A stretch of DNA of 64,000 nucleotides from Azolla caroliniana (taxonomy: Eukaryota; Polypodiophyta). A program made the translations under genes and the position numbers. Under the pieces are notes generated by a model. That model was not told the origin of the DNA and made no database searches. It saw only the letters and a program-made list of their open reading frames with translations. Each line of letters begins with the position of its first letter. The stretch's first letter is position 1. The stretch lies in the NCBI GenBank assembly GCA_043228905.1, contig JBHGNT010000002.1, forward strand, positions 20,708,001 to 20,772,000, given 5' to 3'. Positions 35,455 through 46,289 of the stretch are shown here, piece after piece.

Positions 35455-38097
35455 GTGGCCCATGTGACAGACAATAAACTTAGGATGACTTTATGGAACT
35501 GTAACGGTGCACTTTGGACACACCCTGTCCGTCTAGAGGAGATTCTGAAGGTATCTGACATACTTTTTTTAGTAGAAACACATCAGAGCCCAAATCGAGG
35601 ACTGCCACGAGTTGATGGTTTTCGTTGGGATTCTGTCTTTAGACAAACCTCACGTTGACATACTACTAGAGGGTCTAGAGGGGTTGCGATACTATTTCAG
35701 AGAGAGATACATAATAAGATAGAAATACTAAAGAAAGACCTAGAAGCCTGTTTTATGTGGATTAAAGTCCTCACTAGCAAGGATCAGGCGATATTTATCA
35801 CCGTGTGTTACTTCCCTCCCGAAAGGATTCCGGTATAATATGGCTGGAGAAATGAGTATAGTTGATGAAGGAACACCGCATGGGCCTTCTCCATACGAAC
35901 CTTTATCGGATGACATAATCCGATATTCTTCTTAAGGGGAAGTCTTCCTTGTAGGAGATTTCAATGCGAGGACCCAATCCCAACAATGCACAATATTTCA
36001 AATGGATAGAAACCTCGAAATGGTGAATGTCGACCCTTTAGACTTAGACATAACGCGTACATCAAACGATCAAGGTGCGGACGACACAAGCTTTGGCCAT
36101 CATCTGCTTGAACTTGGAGGCCGACACCAGATGATCATATATAATGGCTTAACCAAGTGGCCGGGCTCGGAAGCGCTCACATGTTTCCCACGTGGAGGAG
36201 GGGAAAGCACAGTTGATTACCTAATAGGACACCCTGAAGCTACCCACATGGTTAACTCCTTCCGGGTGGCCCCATGCCCCATTGGTGCAGACCATAGCTT
36301 CCTATACTTTGACCTAAAATGCGACACCTCCCACGCCACCAACTCTAGTCAACCAAACCATCACACCATAATACATTTCACGCATGAGCTCGTTGACATC
36401 TACTCTCGACATTTTCAAGCCCATTTTTCCTCTTTTGATTCTTCCTTGCCTTTAGAGAACCTCACTATAGAACTCGCACACAACCTTCACTCAGTAGCAA
36501 TTAGTAGCTTCCCATACATGAAACACTCCAATCATAGTAGGGTCTATGCCATAGAACAAGTGGTATGACGAGGATTGTAGAGAGTTGTATAGACAACTTA
36601 AAGTGTCGCGACTTAATGGTACTATTTCCTCAGTACTGGCTCGAAAAGAGATGCGCAAAGTGACATGTCGTAAAAGACGAGCTTGGTAAACATCCCAATA
36701 TTGGGAACTCTACCATATGCTCATGAGTAGGGATTGCACCCTTGCATGGAAGAGACTATGGGAACCGCGACCACAAACACCCATCGAGAATCCCAATATT
36801 TGGTACACATATATCGAGAGACTCTACCATGTCCCGAACCAACCACCCATCCCAATGCCTTCCACACCCTGATCTAACATGGGGACACTTTTCATGACCT
36901 CTAGGGTCACGAAGGTCATAAAAAAATTACAACATAGGAAATCCATGGACCACACAAGATTGCGAGCCAAGCACATCATATATACTCGAGAGTGCCTAGC
37001 CCCCTTTCTCACTCTACTCTTCAACCGTGCCCTCGCCGAGGGTTTTCCACCACAATGGACCATGAACACAGTGGCCCCTATACATAAAGGAGGGGACCCA
37101 ATGGACCCAAATACATATAGGACCATTATGATAGGTCATATGCTCGCTAAACTATATGTTGCGGTAATGGAAGCAGAGCTCAGCGATTATATGGAAACAT
37201 TAAGTCTTCGAGCACCTGAGCAAGCTAGCTTTAGACGAGCCTTCTCCACTATTGACCATATCTTCACACTTAGGTGCTTAATTGACCAGACGAAGGCTCG
37301 TAAGAAGAAACTATATTGTTGCTTTGTGGACTTCCGCAAAGCCTTTGACACAATTCCTAGGGAGAAGTTGTTTGATAGACTTAAGAAATTGGAGATACCA
37401 AATGACATGATCTGGGCCATTTATGCCCTATATGAGCAAGTCTCTGGGTGCTAAGATGCCCAGATGCCATATACAATTGTTTCACTAGCACCATTGGTGT
37501 AATACAGTGTTGCCCCCTATCACTGACTCTTTTTGGGATCTACATTGATGAGATCACTGATTTTATTGCTCGTAAGGGAGGCAAGAGAGTAACTATTGGG
37601 GATACGCAAGATAGTCTCTTATTCTACGCAGGCGACATTGTCTTGCTCTCATAGTCAGAGCACGACCTACAAAAGCATCTTAATGCCCTAGATGACTTTT
37701 GTACGCAATGAGGACTGGTAGTGAATCTAGCGAAAATTAAAGTCCTTATCTTTCATACATCGTCCCGAGTTAGGAGTAAATGTCACCTAATCCTCTCTCA
37801 TAAACTAGTTGAGGTAGTTGGATCATATGTATACTTCGGAGTCACTTTTAGTGCTCGCTCAGGTAAATGCTCGATGACCTAGGCAACCAAAGATAGGCTA
37901 ACGAGAGGGTCTGCATCCCTCTCACTCTTAGAGTCTAGACAATACCACCAGGCATACTTTCAATAGCCACGTACTAAAAGATGGCTCTTCGACTCATTAG
38001 TAACCCCTTCCCTCATGTATGCATCAGTAGTATGGGCCCTAGGTCTACAATCTTTTATGTGGACGTAATTAGAGAGACCTTTGGTGACGATGTTATC
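35455..38097 (+). pseudogene. LINE ORF2: endonuclease and reverse transcriptase
   Basis: Endonuclease: MTLWNCNGALW (WN.NG opening), ILFLVETH (catalytic E), VGDFNAR, then STVDYLIGHPEA and ADHSFL (C-terminal S-DH). RT: APIHKGGDPMDPNTYRTI, APEQASFRRAFSTIDHI, FVDFRKAFDTI (motif A), and FYAGDIVLLS, where the usual A-D-D box has become A-G-D. The tail VTPSLMYASVVWALG precedes the chromovirus junction near 38098. Several stops and frame shifts are present. Confidence 0.85.
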
Positions 38098-38672
38098 ACA
38101 TCAAACACACACGGTTTACGTGGATCGTCATCGGCTTCCATCCAGTTTTAACATTGGAGATCGGGTATGGCTACTTCGACGACACATCAAGACTACTCGC
38201 CCATGCCAAAAGTTGGATTATCGGCGATTAGGTCCTTTCCGTATTATTGGAAAGATTAATGATGTCGCTTTTCGTCTCGATCTACCTCCACATATTCGGA
38301 TGCATCCGATGTTTCATAGTTCTCTCCTCAAACCCTATCAAGACAACTCCATCCCAAGTCGTATTAAACAACCTCCACCCCCAATCGAACTTGAAGATGG
38401 ACCTGATTACGAGGTTGCCGCCACCCTCGATTCCAAGATTGTTCGCAACAAGCTCTACTATTTAGTCGATTGGCCAGGATATAGTCCAAATGAGCGTACG
38501 TGGGAACCAATAGATTGGCCAGGATATAGTCCAAATGAGCGTACGTGGGAACCAATAGAGAATGTGACCAATGCTCGTGCTCTTCTTGAAGACTTCCATC
38601 GTCAATATCCAGAAAAACCGGGTCCTCAATCCAAAACGACTCATGACACCCGTCATTTTAAAGGGAAGATAG
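38098..38672 (+). pseudogene. chromovirus pol tail with chromodomain, truncated upstream copy
   Basis: From the junction, YVDRHRLPSSF and GDRVWLLRRHIKTTRPC are the integrase C-terminus. LDYRRLGPFRIIGKI and HPMFHSSLLKPY follow, then the chromodomain (YYLVDWPGYSPNERTWEP). A 45-bp exact tandem duplication (38468-38512, 38513-38557) repeats DWPGYSPNERTWEPI. The frame is open to TGA at about 38681. It ends at an LTR without its own 5' half. Confidence 0.88.
38468..38557 (+). repeat. 45-bp exact tandem duplication in the chromodomain
   Basis: Two identical 45-bp units, in frame, duplicate 15 residues covering the WPGY...TWEP aromatic region. The other two chromovirus copies here (43330 and 56150 areas) have a single unit. 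Confidence 0.95.
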
Positions 38673-39129
38673 TGTCATCTTGATATGGCAAGACTCGAAC
38701 CCATGACCTTGTGTTACATGGGTCGAGCTCTTGACCATTAAACTATATGTAGTAATACAAAAGATATTATTTTCATTTAAGTTTTACTATAGAAAATTGA
38801 TGTATATTCCAAATTTCTCTGGAACATTCTAGAAACTTCAAGAGTACTCCTGAGAACACTATAAAAGGAGGCACAAGGCATTATTTCGAACCAAATCAGT
38901 TCAACGCCGGACTTAAGCCTGATAGCTACTATTGTATATTCTCTTAACACAATATATATCTTTTGTTATCATCATTCTCTCTCTCTCTCTCTCTCACTCA
39001 CTCATTCTTTCCTTCTCTCGAGAGTTCTACACCTGCCTTAGTACTAATCCTCATCTTTTAGTACTAATTCCTTCTCTATCTTAGTATTGTTCGTGACAAT
39101 ACTTCTTTGTCTTAGTACTGCTCCTAACA
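38673..39129 (+). repeat. LTR of chromovirus copy A (left, 457 bp)
   Basis: TGTCATCTTGATATGGC...CTCCTAACA. TATA box TATAAAA at 38860-38866; predicted transcript start near AAATCAGTTCAAC at 38893-38905. An antisense tRNA-like pair lies at 38692-38701 (B box) and 38735-38745 (A box). U5 holds a (CT)n run and repeated TTAGTACT. Confidence 0.9.
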
Positions 39130-39143
39130 GTTTGAACCAATTT
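39130..39143 (+). other. putative self-priming site of chromovirus copy A
   Basis: GTTTGAACCAATTT directly follows the LTR. There is no TGG start, so it does not look like a tRNA 3'-end match. It is complementary, with two mismatches in this copy, to AAATCAGTTCAAC at the predicted RNA 5' end. Confidence 0.6.
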
Positions 39144-39229
39144 TTTCCCGTCTCCTTTCTTCTCTTCCTTTATCTTCTTACTTCTCCGTCCCTTCATACT
39201 AATCTCTTATTCCTCTTTTCTCTCATACT

Positions 39230-40373
39230 ATGGCCATTGTTAGCGCTCAAGAATATCAATCCGTTTTTTCGGAGTTGCAATGCTTGAAAGAGAAGTTTCT
39301 CCCATTGGAACAAGAAAATCAACAATTGTTGGGGGAGCTTCAACAAATCTCCTTAGAGAAGCAGCAGACACAAGAACAACATGGGGAACTAGCGTTACGC
39401 ATGCAATAGCTCGAAGCAACCATAATAGCAATGCAACAACAAGGACCCAGTACGCAAGGGGTTCATAAAGAACCCAAGATCGGCCTTCCAATGAAATTCG
39501 ATGAAACGCGATCACAGTTTAGAGGATTCCTTCATCAGGTACGATTAGTCATTAAAATGCATCAATCAAGTTTTGCAATGCTGTTGCCCCTAATACTTCT
39601 GGCAATACTCATGATATCCCAATGATGCATCACGAGTGGGTTTAGTAGGCATGGTGTTAAGTGGCTCAGCTTTGGCATGGTTCGCTCCGTTGTTAGAAAA
39701 GGAATCTCCTTTACTAAACAATTTTGAAGAGTTTTTAAGTGAGTTTAAAGCCTGTTTTGGAGATACTAACAGCATAAGGACAAAAATCAACAAAATCCGA
39801 CGATTACGTCAAGGTGATCGTCCAGCCTCTGCATACGTTGCAGATTTCCGCCTACTCACCTCCAATATCCCCTGGGATGACCAAGCACTTATGGAGCAAT
39901 TTCATTATGGTCTACGTAACGATGTTAAGGATTTAATCTTGACCTTCCCTGAAGAACCAAAGTCATTGACAGAAGCAATAAGTCGTGCGCTGAGATGCGA
40001 CAACCGTCTTTTCGAACGTCAGTTCCAAATGCCAAGGGCAAGATCAGAGCCCACCTATGCCTCAATGGTAGCAAAACCTTTTCCAAGGGAGTCATATAAT
40101 GCGTCTCCAGTGAATACTCCAAATCCGATGGAAATTGACACTACTGTCGTCGTAGACCATTATCAGAAGAAGAAAAGCAGCAACGCCGAGCAGGTACGAC
40201 TATGTCTTTATTGCGGTGGACCAGGGCATATTGCAATGAACTGTCCCCATAGGCCAAGAAGACAGGAGAACCAAATAGTTGCTAATTCCAATAGTCCTGA
40301 CAGTACTAATAGCCCAAATCTATCGAACAAATTTGATGTCCTTAGTCAGTTAGAAGAAGAGTTAAACGACTAA
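39230..40373 (+). pseudogene. chromovirus gag, copy A
   Basis: Starts at 39230 (MAIVSAQEYQSVFSELQ), with a Gln-rich coiled-coil start. The capsid-like part has SQFRGFLHQVRLV, GSALAWFAPLLEKE and FEEFLSEFKACFGD, similar in pattern to sushi/Tcn1-type gags. The zinc knuckle is [14 protein letters not shown] near 40203. Defects: TAG at about 39407 and a roughly 40-nt insertion with frame change near 39560-39625. Confidence 0.88.
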
Positions 40374-43300
40374 GTCCAGCCAAAATAGGAGCTGTTTGGT
40401 TGGATAGCCCTAGATCTGTGCAACCCATTAGTGGTTCCATTCCCTCTAAGAAAGTTAGCAATGTGTTCTTAGCCCAAGTAACCGTTAGTACTAAAAGTAC
40501 CTCTCCAGTACATGTCTCAACACTCCTAGATTGTGAAGCTAATTCTTGCTTCATGGATAGGAATTTTGCCCAAGCTCATCAGATATCCCTAAGAAAACTC
40601 CCGTGTCCAGCCTCTGTAGTAGTCATTGATGGTCGTCCCATTGCTTCCGGAAATATCATAGAAGAGTCAGAGCCCGTTAATATTGTCCTAGATAATTTAG
40701 CATGTGTAGTATCCTTTAATATAATTAGTATCCCAGAACATCCCATTGTTTTGGGATTACCATGGTTCGAATTACATAACCCAGACATAGATTGGAGAAC
40801 AAGAGAAATCCGGTATCGACAAACCCGAGGATCTACTCATAAGATTGCAACCATTTCGCTACATCAGTTGCGTGAGGAAGGACGCAAGGAAGAAATGTTT
40901 CTCTTCGCAGTATCAGTAAAACCCTCCAACACCACTAAAGAGTCCATCGTTCAACTTCCAGAGAAGTATCGTTATTATTCCGCCTCACTAATGCACCAAC
41001 AATCTTCCAACACATGGCAAATGATATATTCCGAGATCTCTTGGATGTTTGTTTGATTATCTATTTGGATGATCTACTGGTTTATTCGAAGACCCAAGAA
41101 GAGCATGATTCTCATGTACTATTAGTACTAAAATGACTTCGAAGAACATGGTCTTTATGCAAAGCTGGAAAAATGTAGTTTCGAGTGCAATTAGGTAGAA
41201 TTTCTGGGCTATGTCATTTCCTCGGAAAGCATCTCCATGGATCCAGCTAAGGTCAAAACGGTGGTAGAGTGGCAGACTCCAAGTTCGTTGCAAGATATGC
41301 AATGCTTTTTAGGCTTTGCCAATTTCTACCGCAAGTTTATACATGATTGCTCAAAGCTTCTTCTGCCTCTCACACAACTCACCAGGAAGGGACAATCGCT
41401 TGTTTGGTCTAATGAAACAGACATGTCTTTTGAGGGTCTTAAGAAGTCATTTACATCAGCTCCTATTCTGGCTCATGTTGATCTAGAAAAACCATTCATC
41501 ATCGAAGTAGACGTGTTAGATTTCGTGTTGGGTAGCATTCTATCACAACAAGGCGATGATGAAAAGCTCCATCCTTTGGCTTTCCACTCACACAAGTTTG
41601 ACGCCGCCGAAATCAACTATGAAATTCATGATAAGGAGATATTAGCAATAGTGGACTCTTTTACGCAATGGAGGCATTTTCTAGAGGGATCTTCTCATCA
41701 AGTCACTGTATTTAGTGATCACAAAAACCTTGCCTACTTTCAGAATGCTCGTGTGTTAAATCGACGTCAAGCTCGGGGGGCCCAATTCCTCACTCGTTTC
41801 GACTTCAAAATTACATCTCGTTTGGGGAAGCAACAAGGGAAGGCAGATGCATTATCACGGTGCTCGTATCTAGCATTGCGTCCTGGCGAGCTAGCTTTCA
41901 ATAACCAAAAGTAAGTAATCTTGGGACCAACACGACTGCAAGCAATGCAGTTCTTCGAAATGCCCTTGGATTCCCACATTATCGATACCATACATGAGGA
42001 CTTGAAGACAGATGCTTTCGCCCAAGCCATTCTAGCACAAATTGATCCCTCTCGAGCATCTTGTTCACTGTCGCAACAACCAGGTATGAACTATTGACAA
42101 TTAGAATGTCATGATGGATTACTATTCTTTAAGAAACTCTTGTATGTTCCTAAATTATGGTTCTTGTCACCTTCGAGTAGTCCAAATCTGTCATGACACA
42201 TATACAGTTGGGCATTTTGGTAGTACTAAAACATTAGATTTAGTACAAGGATCATTCTGGTGGCCCCATATGCTACAATTTGTCGAAGGTTTTGTTTGGA
42301 CTTGTGATATATGTTGCAGAGCAAAAATGCCAAGGCATCATCCATGTGGTTTATTAGAACCATTACCAATTCCAGGCAAGCCGTGGCACTCCATTGCTCT
42401 AGATTTCATCATAGATCTTCTGATCTCTAAGGGATTTGATGCGATCGTAACAGTAGTAGATCGATATACGAAGATGGCCCATTTTCTACCATGTACTAAG
42501 GAAATCTCCATTGAGGAAACCGCCGAAACTGTCATGCGTGAAGTATGTCGGCATCATGGCCTCCCCGATAGTATCATCAGCGATCGTGGACCCCAATTCG
42601 TCTCGAAATTCTGGAAGCACCTCTTTAAAATGCTCAAGGTCACTTGTAACCTCTCCTCCGGCTACCACCCACAAATAGACGTCCAAGCAGAACGAACAAA
42701 TCAAATGCTGGAGGGGTATCTTCGGTGCTTTCTAAGCTATCATCAAGATGACTAGGCAGATATTCTCCACTTCGCATAATTTGAGTATAATAACTTTTTC
42801 CACTCATCGACAAAGGTTACACCATTTTATGCTTATATGGGTTGTCACCTCCCGGTGATGTGTATTTGAAACCCCAAAGTTACTCATAAATCCTTGTGCA
42901 GAGGATCGTTTGGAGCGGTTACGCAAGATACAAGCGGATTTATCTACTCATCTATAGCAAGCTCAACAAACAGACAAGGTTTACGCGGATCGTCATCGGC
43001 TTCCATCTAGTTTTAGCATTGGAGATCGGGTATAACTACTTTGACGACACATCAAGATTACTCGCCTATGCCAGAAGTTGGATTATTGGCGATTAGGTCC
43101 TTTCCGTATTATTGGAAAAATTAATGATGTTGCTTTTCGTCTCGATCTACCTCCACATATTCAGATACATCCGGTGTTTCATAGTTCTCTCCTCAAACCC
43201 TATCAAGACAACACCATCCCAAGTTGTATTAAACAACCTCCACCCCCGATCGAACTTGAAGATGGACTTGAGTACAAGGTTGCCACCATCCTCGATCCCA

Positions 43301-43492
43301 AGATTGTTCGCAACAGACTCTACTATTTAGTCGATTGGCCAGGATATTGTCCCAATGAGCGTACTTGGGAACCAATAGAGAATGTGACCAATGCTCGTGC
43401 TCTTCTTGAAGACTTCCATCGTCAATATCTAGAAAAACCGGGTCCTCAATCCAAAATGACTCATGACACTCGTCGTTTTAAAGGGGAGATAG
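40374..43492 (+). pseudogene. chromovirus protease-RT-RNase H-integrase-chromodomain, copy A
   Basis: Protease LLDCEANSCFMD (usual DSGA changed). RT: a deletion joins LPEKYRYY to the HMANDIFRD region, removing about 0.5 kb including the first RT motifs. IYLDDLLVYS remains. RNase H and tether follow (FSDHKNLAYFQNARVLNR). Integrase HHCC is near 42210-42330 (CDICCRAKMPRHH), core DFIIDLL...SDRGPQF...QAERTNQ at 42400-42690. The chromodomain is at about 43080-43470, TGA near 43501. Several stops make it non-functional. Confidence 0.9.
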
Positions 43493-43949
43493 TGTCATCT
43501 TGATATGGCAAGACTCGAACCCATGACCTTATGTTACATAGGTTGAGCTCTTGACCATTAGACTATATGTTGTAATACAAAGAATATTATTTTCATTTAA
43601 GTTTTACTATAGAAAATTAATGTATATTCTAGATTTCTCTGGAACATTCTAGAAACTTCAGGAGTACTCCTGAGAACACTATAAAAGGAGGCACAAGGCA
43701 TTATTTCAAACCAAATCAGTTCAACGCCGGACTTAAGCCTGATAGCTACTATTGTATATTCTCTTAACACAATATATATCTTTTGTTATCATCATTCTCT
43801 CTCTCTCTCTCTCTCTCTCACTCATTCTTTCCTTCTCTCGAGAGTTCTACACCTCCCTTAGTACTAATCCTCATCTTTTAGTACTAATTCCTTCTCTGTC
43901 TTAGTATTGTTCGTGATAGTACTTCTTTGTCTTAGTACTGCTCCTGACA
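43493..43949 (+). repeat. LTR of chromovirus copy A (right, 457 bp)
   Basis: Same ends and length as the left LTR, preceded by the polypurine tract AAAGGGGAGATAG. It is followed by TCGAC and a duplicate of its own 3' end. Confidence 0.92.
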
Positions 43950-44089
43950 TCGACTCACTCATTCTTTCCTTCTCTCGAGAGTTCTACACCTCCCTTAGTA
44001 CTAATCCTCATCTTTTAGTACTAATTCCTTCTCTGTCTTAATACTGTTCCTGACAGTACTTTTTTGTCTTAGTACTACTCCTAACATCG
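43950..44089 (+). repeat. tandem duplication of the LTR 3' end plus flank
   Basis: After LTR end and TCGAC, the segment TCACTCATTCTTTCC...CTCCTAACA is repeated once more, again followed by TCGAC. This tail duplicates about 135 bp of U5 together with five bases of target. LINE sequence resumes right after. Confidence 0.8.
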
Positions 44090-44841
44090 ACAGTACCACA
44101 TGACATTATTAGAGCAAAGTTTAGTCTGCCCCCGATGTTAGTAGAAGCACTATTTTAAGTGGTAGTTTTTATTCATCAGATACATAGCCAACCACAAGAT
44201 AGGATATCATGTCGAGCCTTTGAGGCATCTCGATCCCTAGATGCATCTGGAGACACTAGCTCTTGGTATAGCACTGTGGTGAGTTGGTTACTTGCTAACG
44301 GCATAGACATTAATAACCTACCCCCCCTTAAGTACAACAATGGGACTGACCAAACTCTAATATCTCATGAAGACCGTAATAAAGTGATACGCCAAGAAAT
44401 ATGGCAAATTTACACTCGATATAAATGGATCACCCCACGAGAGCCACTCCCATCTAAAATGTTGTACTATAAGGAACACTTCTTGCACTTCTCTCAGTTA
44501 GTTTTATTACACAACCAAGATATCTAGATACATTCTTATCAAATGCACTAAGGGTGGCCATTGGACAACTTAGGATATCATCTCACCAACTTGAGATTGA
44601 GAATGGTCGGGCTAATAGAGTCCCTAGGGAGGAAAGGCTATGTAGGTTTTGCCACATAGAGATAGAGGATGAGTATCACTTCACATGCAAGTGCCCAACT
44701 TATGCTGAGATACGAGTGGCATACCAAGACATATTAGGACCCTGTCCCACCCTCTTCAAACTATTAGATACCCTGGATGTAAAGAGACTAGGTAGGTATA
44801 TCTTAGAGCTAAAACAACATAGGGAGAACCCTAAATTATAA
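44085..44841 (+). pseudogene. LINE ORF2, C-terminal part with zinc-binding motif
   Basis: After the chromovirus: HDIIRAKFSLPPMLVEALF, ASRSLDASGDTSSWYS, then RLCRFCHIEIEDEYHFTC. This is the C-x2-C...H...C cluster found at the end of many LINE ORF2 proteins. Stops near 44157 and 44525. The C-terminus is QHRENPKL at 44841. Confidence 0.8.
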
Positions 44842-44913
44842 AGTATTAACCATAACCCTTTTACTATTCATCAACTTGTAACTAGTGTAATTTTTCAGGA
44901 ACAAGGGGAGACG

Positions 44914-45168
44914 ATGAATGTGGATACACTTATGCCGCTTGGCCTCTCTCTTGAGGAAGCCGAAACGCAAAGAACAACCAAACGCCCTCGGATGTTGGGC
45001 TTCAAAATAAGTCGACACAGAGTAGAAAGGATTAAGACGATAAGGGAACGTGAGCTACGTCGACTAGAAGCTTTGGTTGGGGTACCTTTTACATTGGGGC
45101 AACGAGCCACATCCACATCGAAACCCTTTGATCTCCCACTTCTCTTCGAGAGACTTGGATGGAAATGA
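44914..45168 (+). CDS. small uninterrupted ORF in LINE 3' region (84 aa), function unknown
   Basis: MNVDTLMPLGLSLEEAE...LLFERLGWK, rich in Arg/Lys in the middle (HRVERIKTIRERELRRLE, helix-like). No family recognised. It follows the ORF2 stop by 72 bp in the same direction and has no stop, although the ORF2 above it has many. It may be part of the LINE tail or a chance frame. Confidence 0.3.
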   Translation: MNVDTLMPLGLSLEEAETQRTTKRPRMLGFKISRHRVERIKTIRERELRRLEALVGVPFTLGQRATSTSKPFDLPLLFERLGWK

Positions 45169-45371
45169 AATTAGGCCTAGTATAACATCATTTTCATTGT
45201 AGAACATGTTTGTTATTTTATTTTACTAGAACTATTTAGCTTAAAACTCTATTTTTATTTTTATCTTTTACTTTCGATGAATGGGTAAATATCCCATTTT
45301 TTGTTGTAAACCATTTGTCTCATGGGCCAATTTTGGTCTTAGAAGACGTTAATATATCTTTCTTTCTTTCT

Positions 45372-46249
45372 CTCTCTCTTTTTGGTGAAAACACACAATT
45401 ATATTAATAAATGTGTGTAAAAAACAGTACTTACAATTAGTGTGACAATGGAGTATGGTCACCCACTAACTATAGTACATGGGTAGTGGAATATGTTGAA
45501 TTGCCAATAGGCAAGAAAAACACTCCACTGAGGAAATAATTTCCACTTGCACCAATAAAGAAAATTGCCACATTAGTACTCCCTTCAACTTTCGTAGATA
45601 TGCTTTCACTCCATGGACCATGTCTACCATCGAATACAAAAGCGTTGCGCATGTTCCAATTATTACGCAATCCCCAATATCTTAGAAATAGAAAAACGAT
45701 CTCCATCTCTGATTTTAGGTCAACCTGTGTAAATTGTGCAAACACAACTGTCTAGGTGTCAAATAATATTGTGATAAAACTTGCCAAATTTGAGAAATGT
45801 AACTCCAAATCTGACAAGCAATCGAACATTGTATAAATCGATGAGTATTATCTTCCATTTGAGTAGTGCAAAGAAAGCAATTACCCGTTGCTAGTCCATG
45901 ATGCTTTAGAGCTAATCCCAAAGGTAATCCTCCAATCAAAACTCTCCAAATGAAGACCTTTGCCACAAGTGACAATTTAGAATGCCAACTACATTGTAAG
46001 ATCTATCACCACCCATTATCAGATTTGTGTATTTTCCATTCTTCTTCAGCCTTAGATAATAGTCATCCAAGAGACTGAACAGAGCAATGATACAAAAGAT
46101 GAGTAGTTACTTGTAACAATGATGTTTGACCCCGTAAACACCAATCAATCCACGGTTGTTCTCTTGTTTGTAGAGGTAAGGGACCTTGTATCAATGCAAT
46201 ATTTTGTAGTTGTTGCCAAATAAACCCATAATTAGGTGTGATGTGTAAT

Positions 46250-46250
<1 letters not shown>
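45372..46250 (-). mobile_element. L1-type LINE 3' end with zf-RVT remnant
   Basis: Minus-strand translation 45975-45715 reads FIWRVLIGGLPLGLALKHH and GNCFLCTTQMEDNTHRFIQC, the RT-associated zinc-binding domain of plant L1 ORF2. The frame at 45745-45470 (FLRYWGLRNNWNMRNAFVF) is the region after it. The 3' end lies left, with a hairpin (ACACAC...TGTGTGT) and GA-rich tail. The second copy at 8522-9040 has the same end. Confidence 0.82.

Positions 46251-46287
<37 letters not shown>
46249..46287. repeat. (CT)n microsatellite
   Basis: About 18 CT dinucleotides next to the LINE fragment. Confidence 0.95.

Positions 46288-46289
<2 letters not shown>

Larger units (their letters stand above)
38673..43949 (+). 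mobile_element. Ty3/gypsy chromovirus, copy A
   Basis: LTRs at 38673-39129 and 43493-43949 (both 457 bp) enclose gag, protease, partial RT, RNase H, integrase and chromodomain. A further tail (38098-38672) precedes the left LTR, so this looks like the remnant of a tandem LTR-internal-LTR-internal-LTR array. TCGAC follows the right LTR and is the likely duplication; its left partner is gone. Confidence 0.88.
24546..45170 (+). mobile_element. LINE (APE endonuclease/RT type) split by two insertions
   Basis: Three colinear plus-strand pieces make one non-LTR element: ORF1 start (24546-24766), ORF1 end plus ORF2 endonuclease and RT (34888 to about 38097), and the ORF2 C-terminus and tail (about 44085-45170). 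The first gap is a copia nest flanked by GAGAC. The second is a chromovirus remnant. Numerous stops and frame shifts are present; several are TGA where CGA would be expected. Confidence 0.85.

Noticed and set aside
38090-44098. CACAT at both sides as the target duplication of chromovirus copy A
   Set aside because: The left CACAT adjoins internal sequence, not an LTR end. TCGAC after the right LTR fits better, and comparison of the LINE text suggests bases are missing at the left. CACAT is taken as chance.
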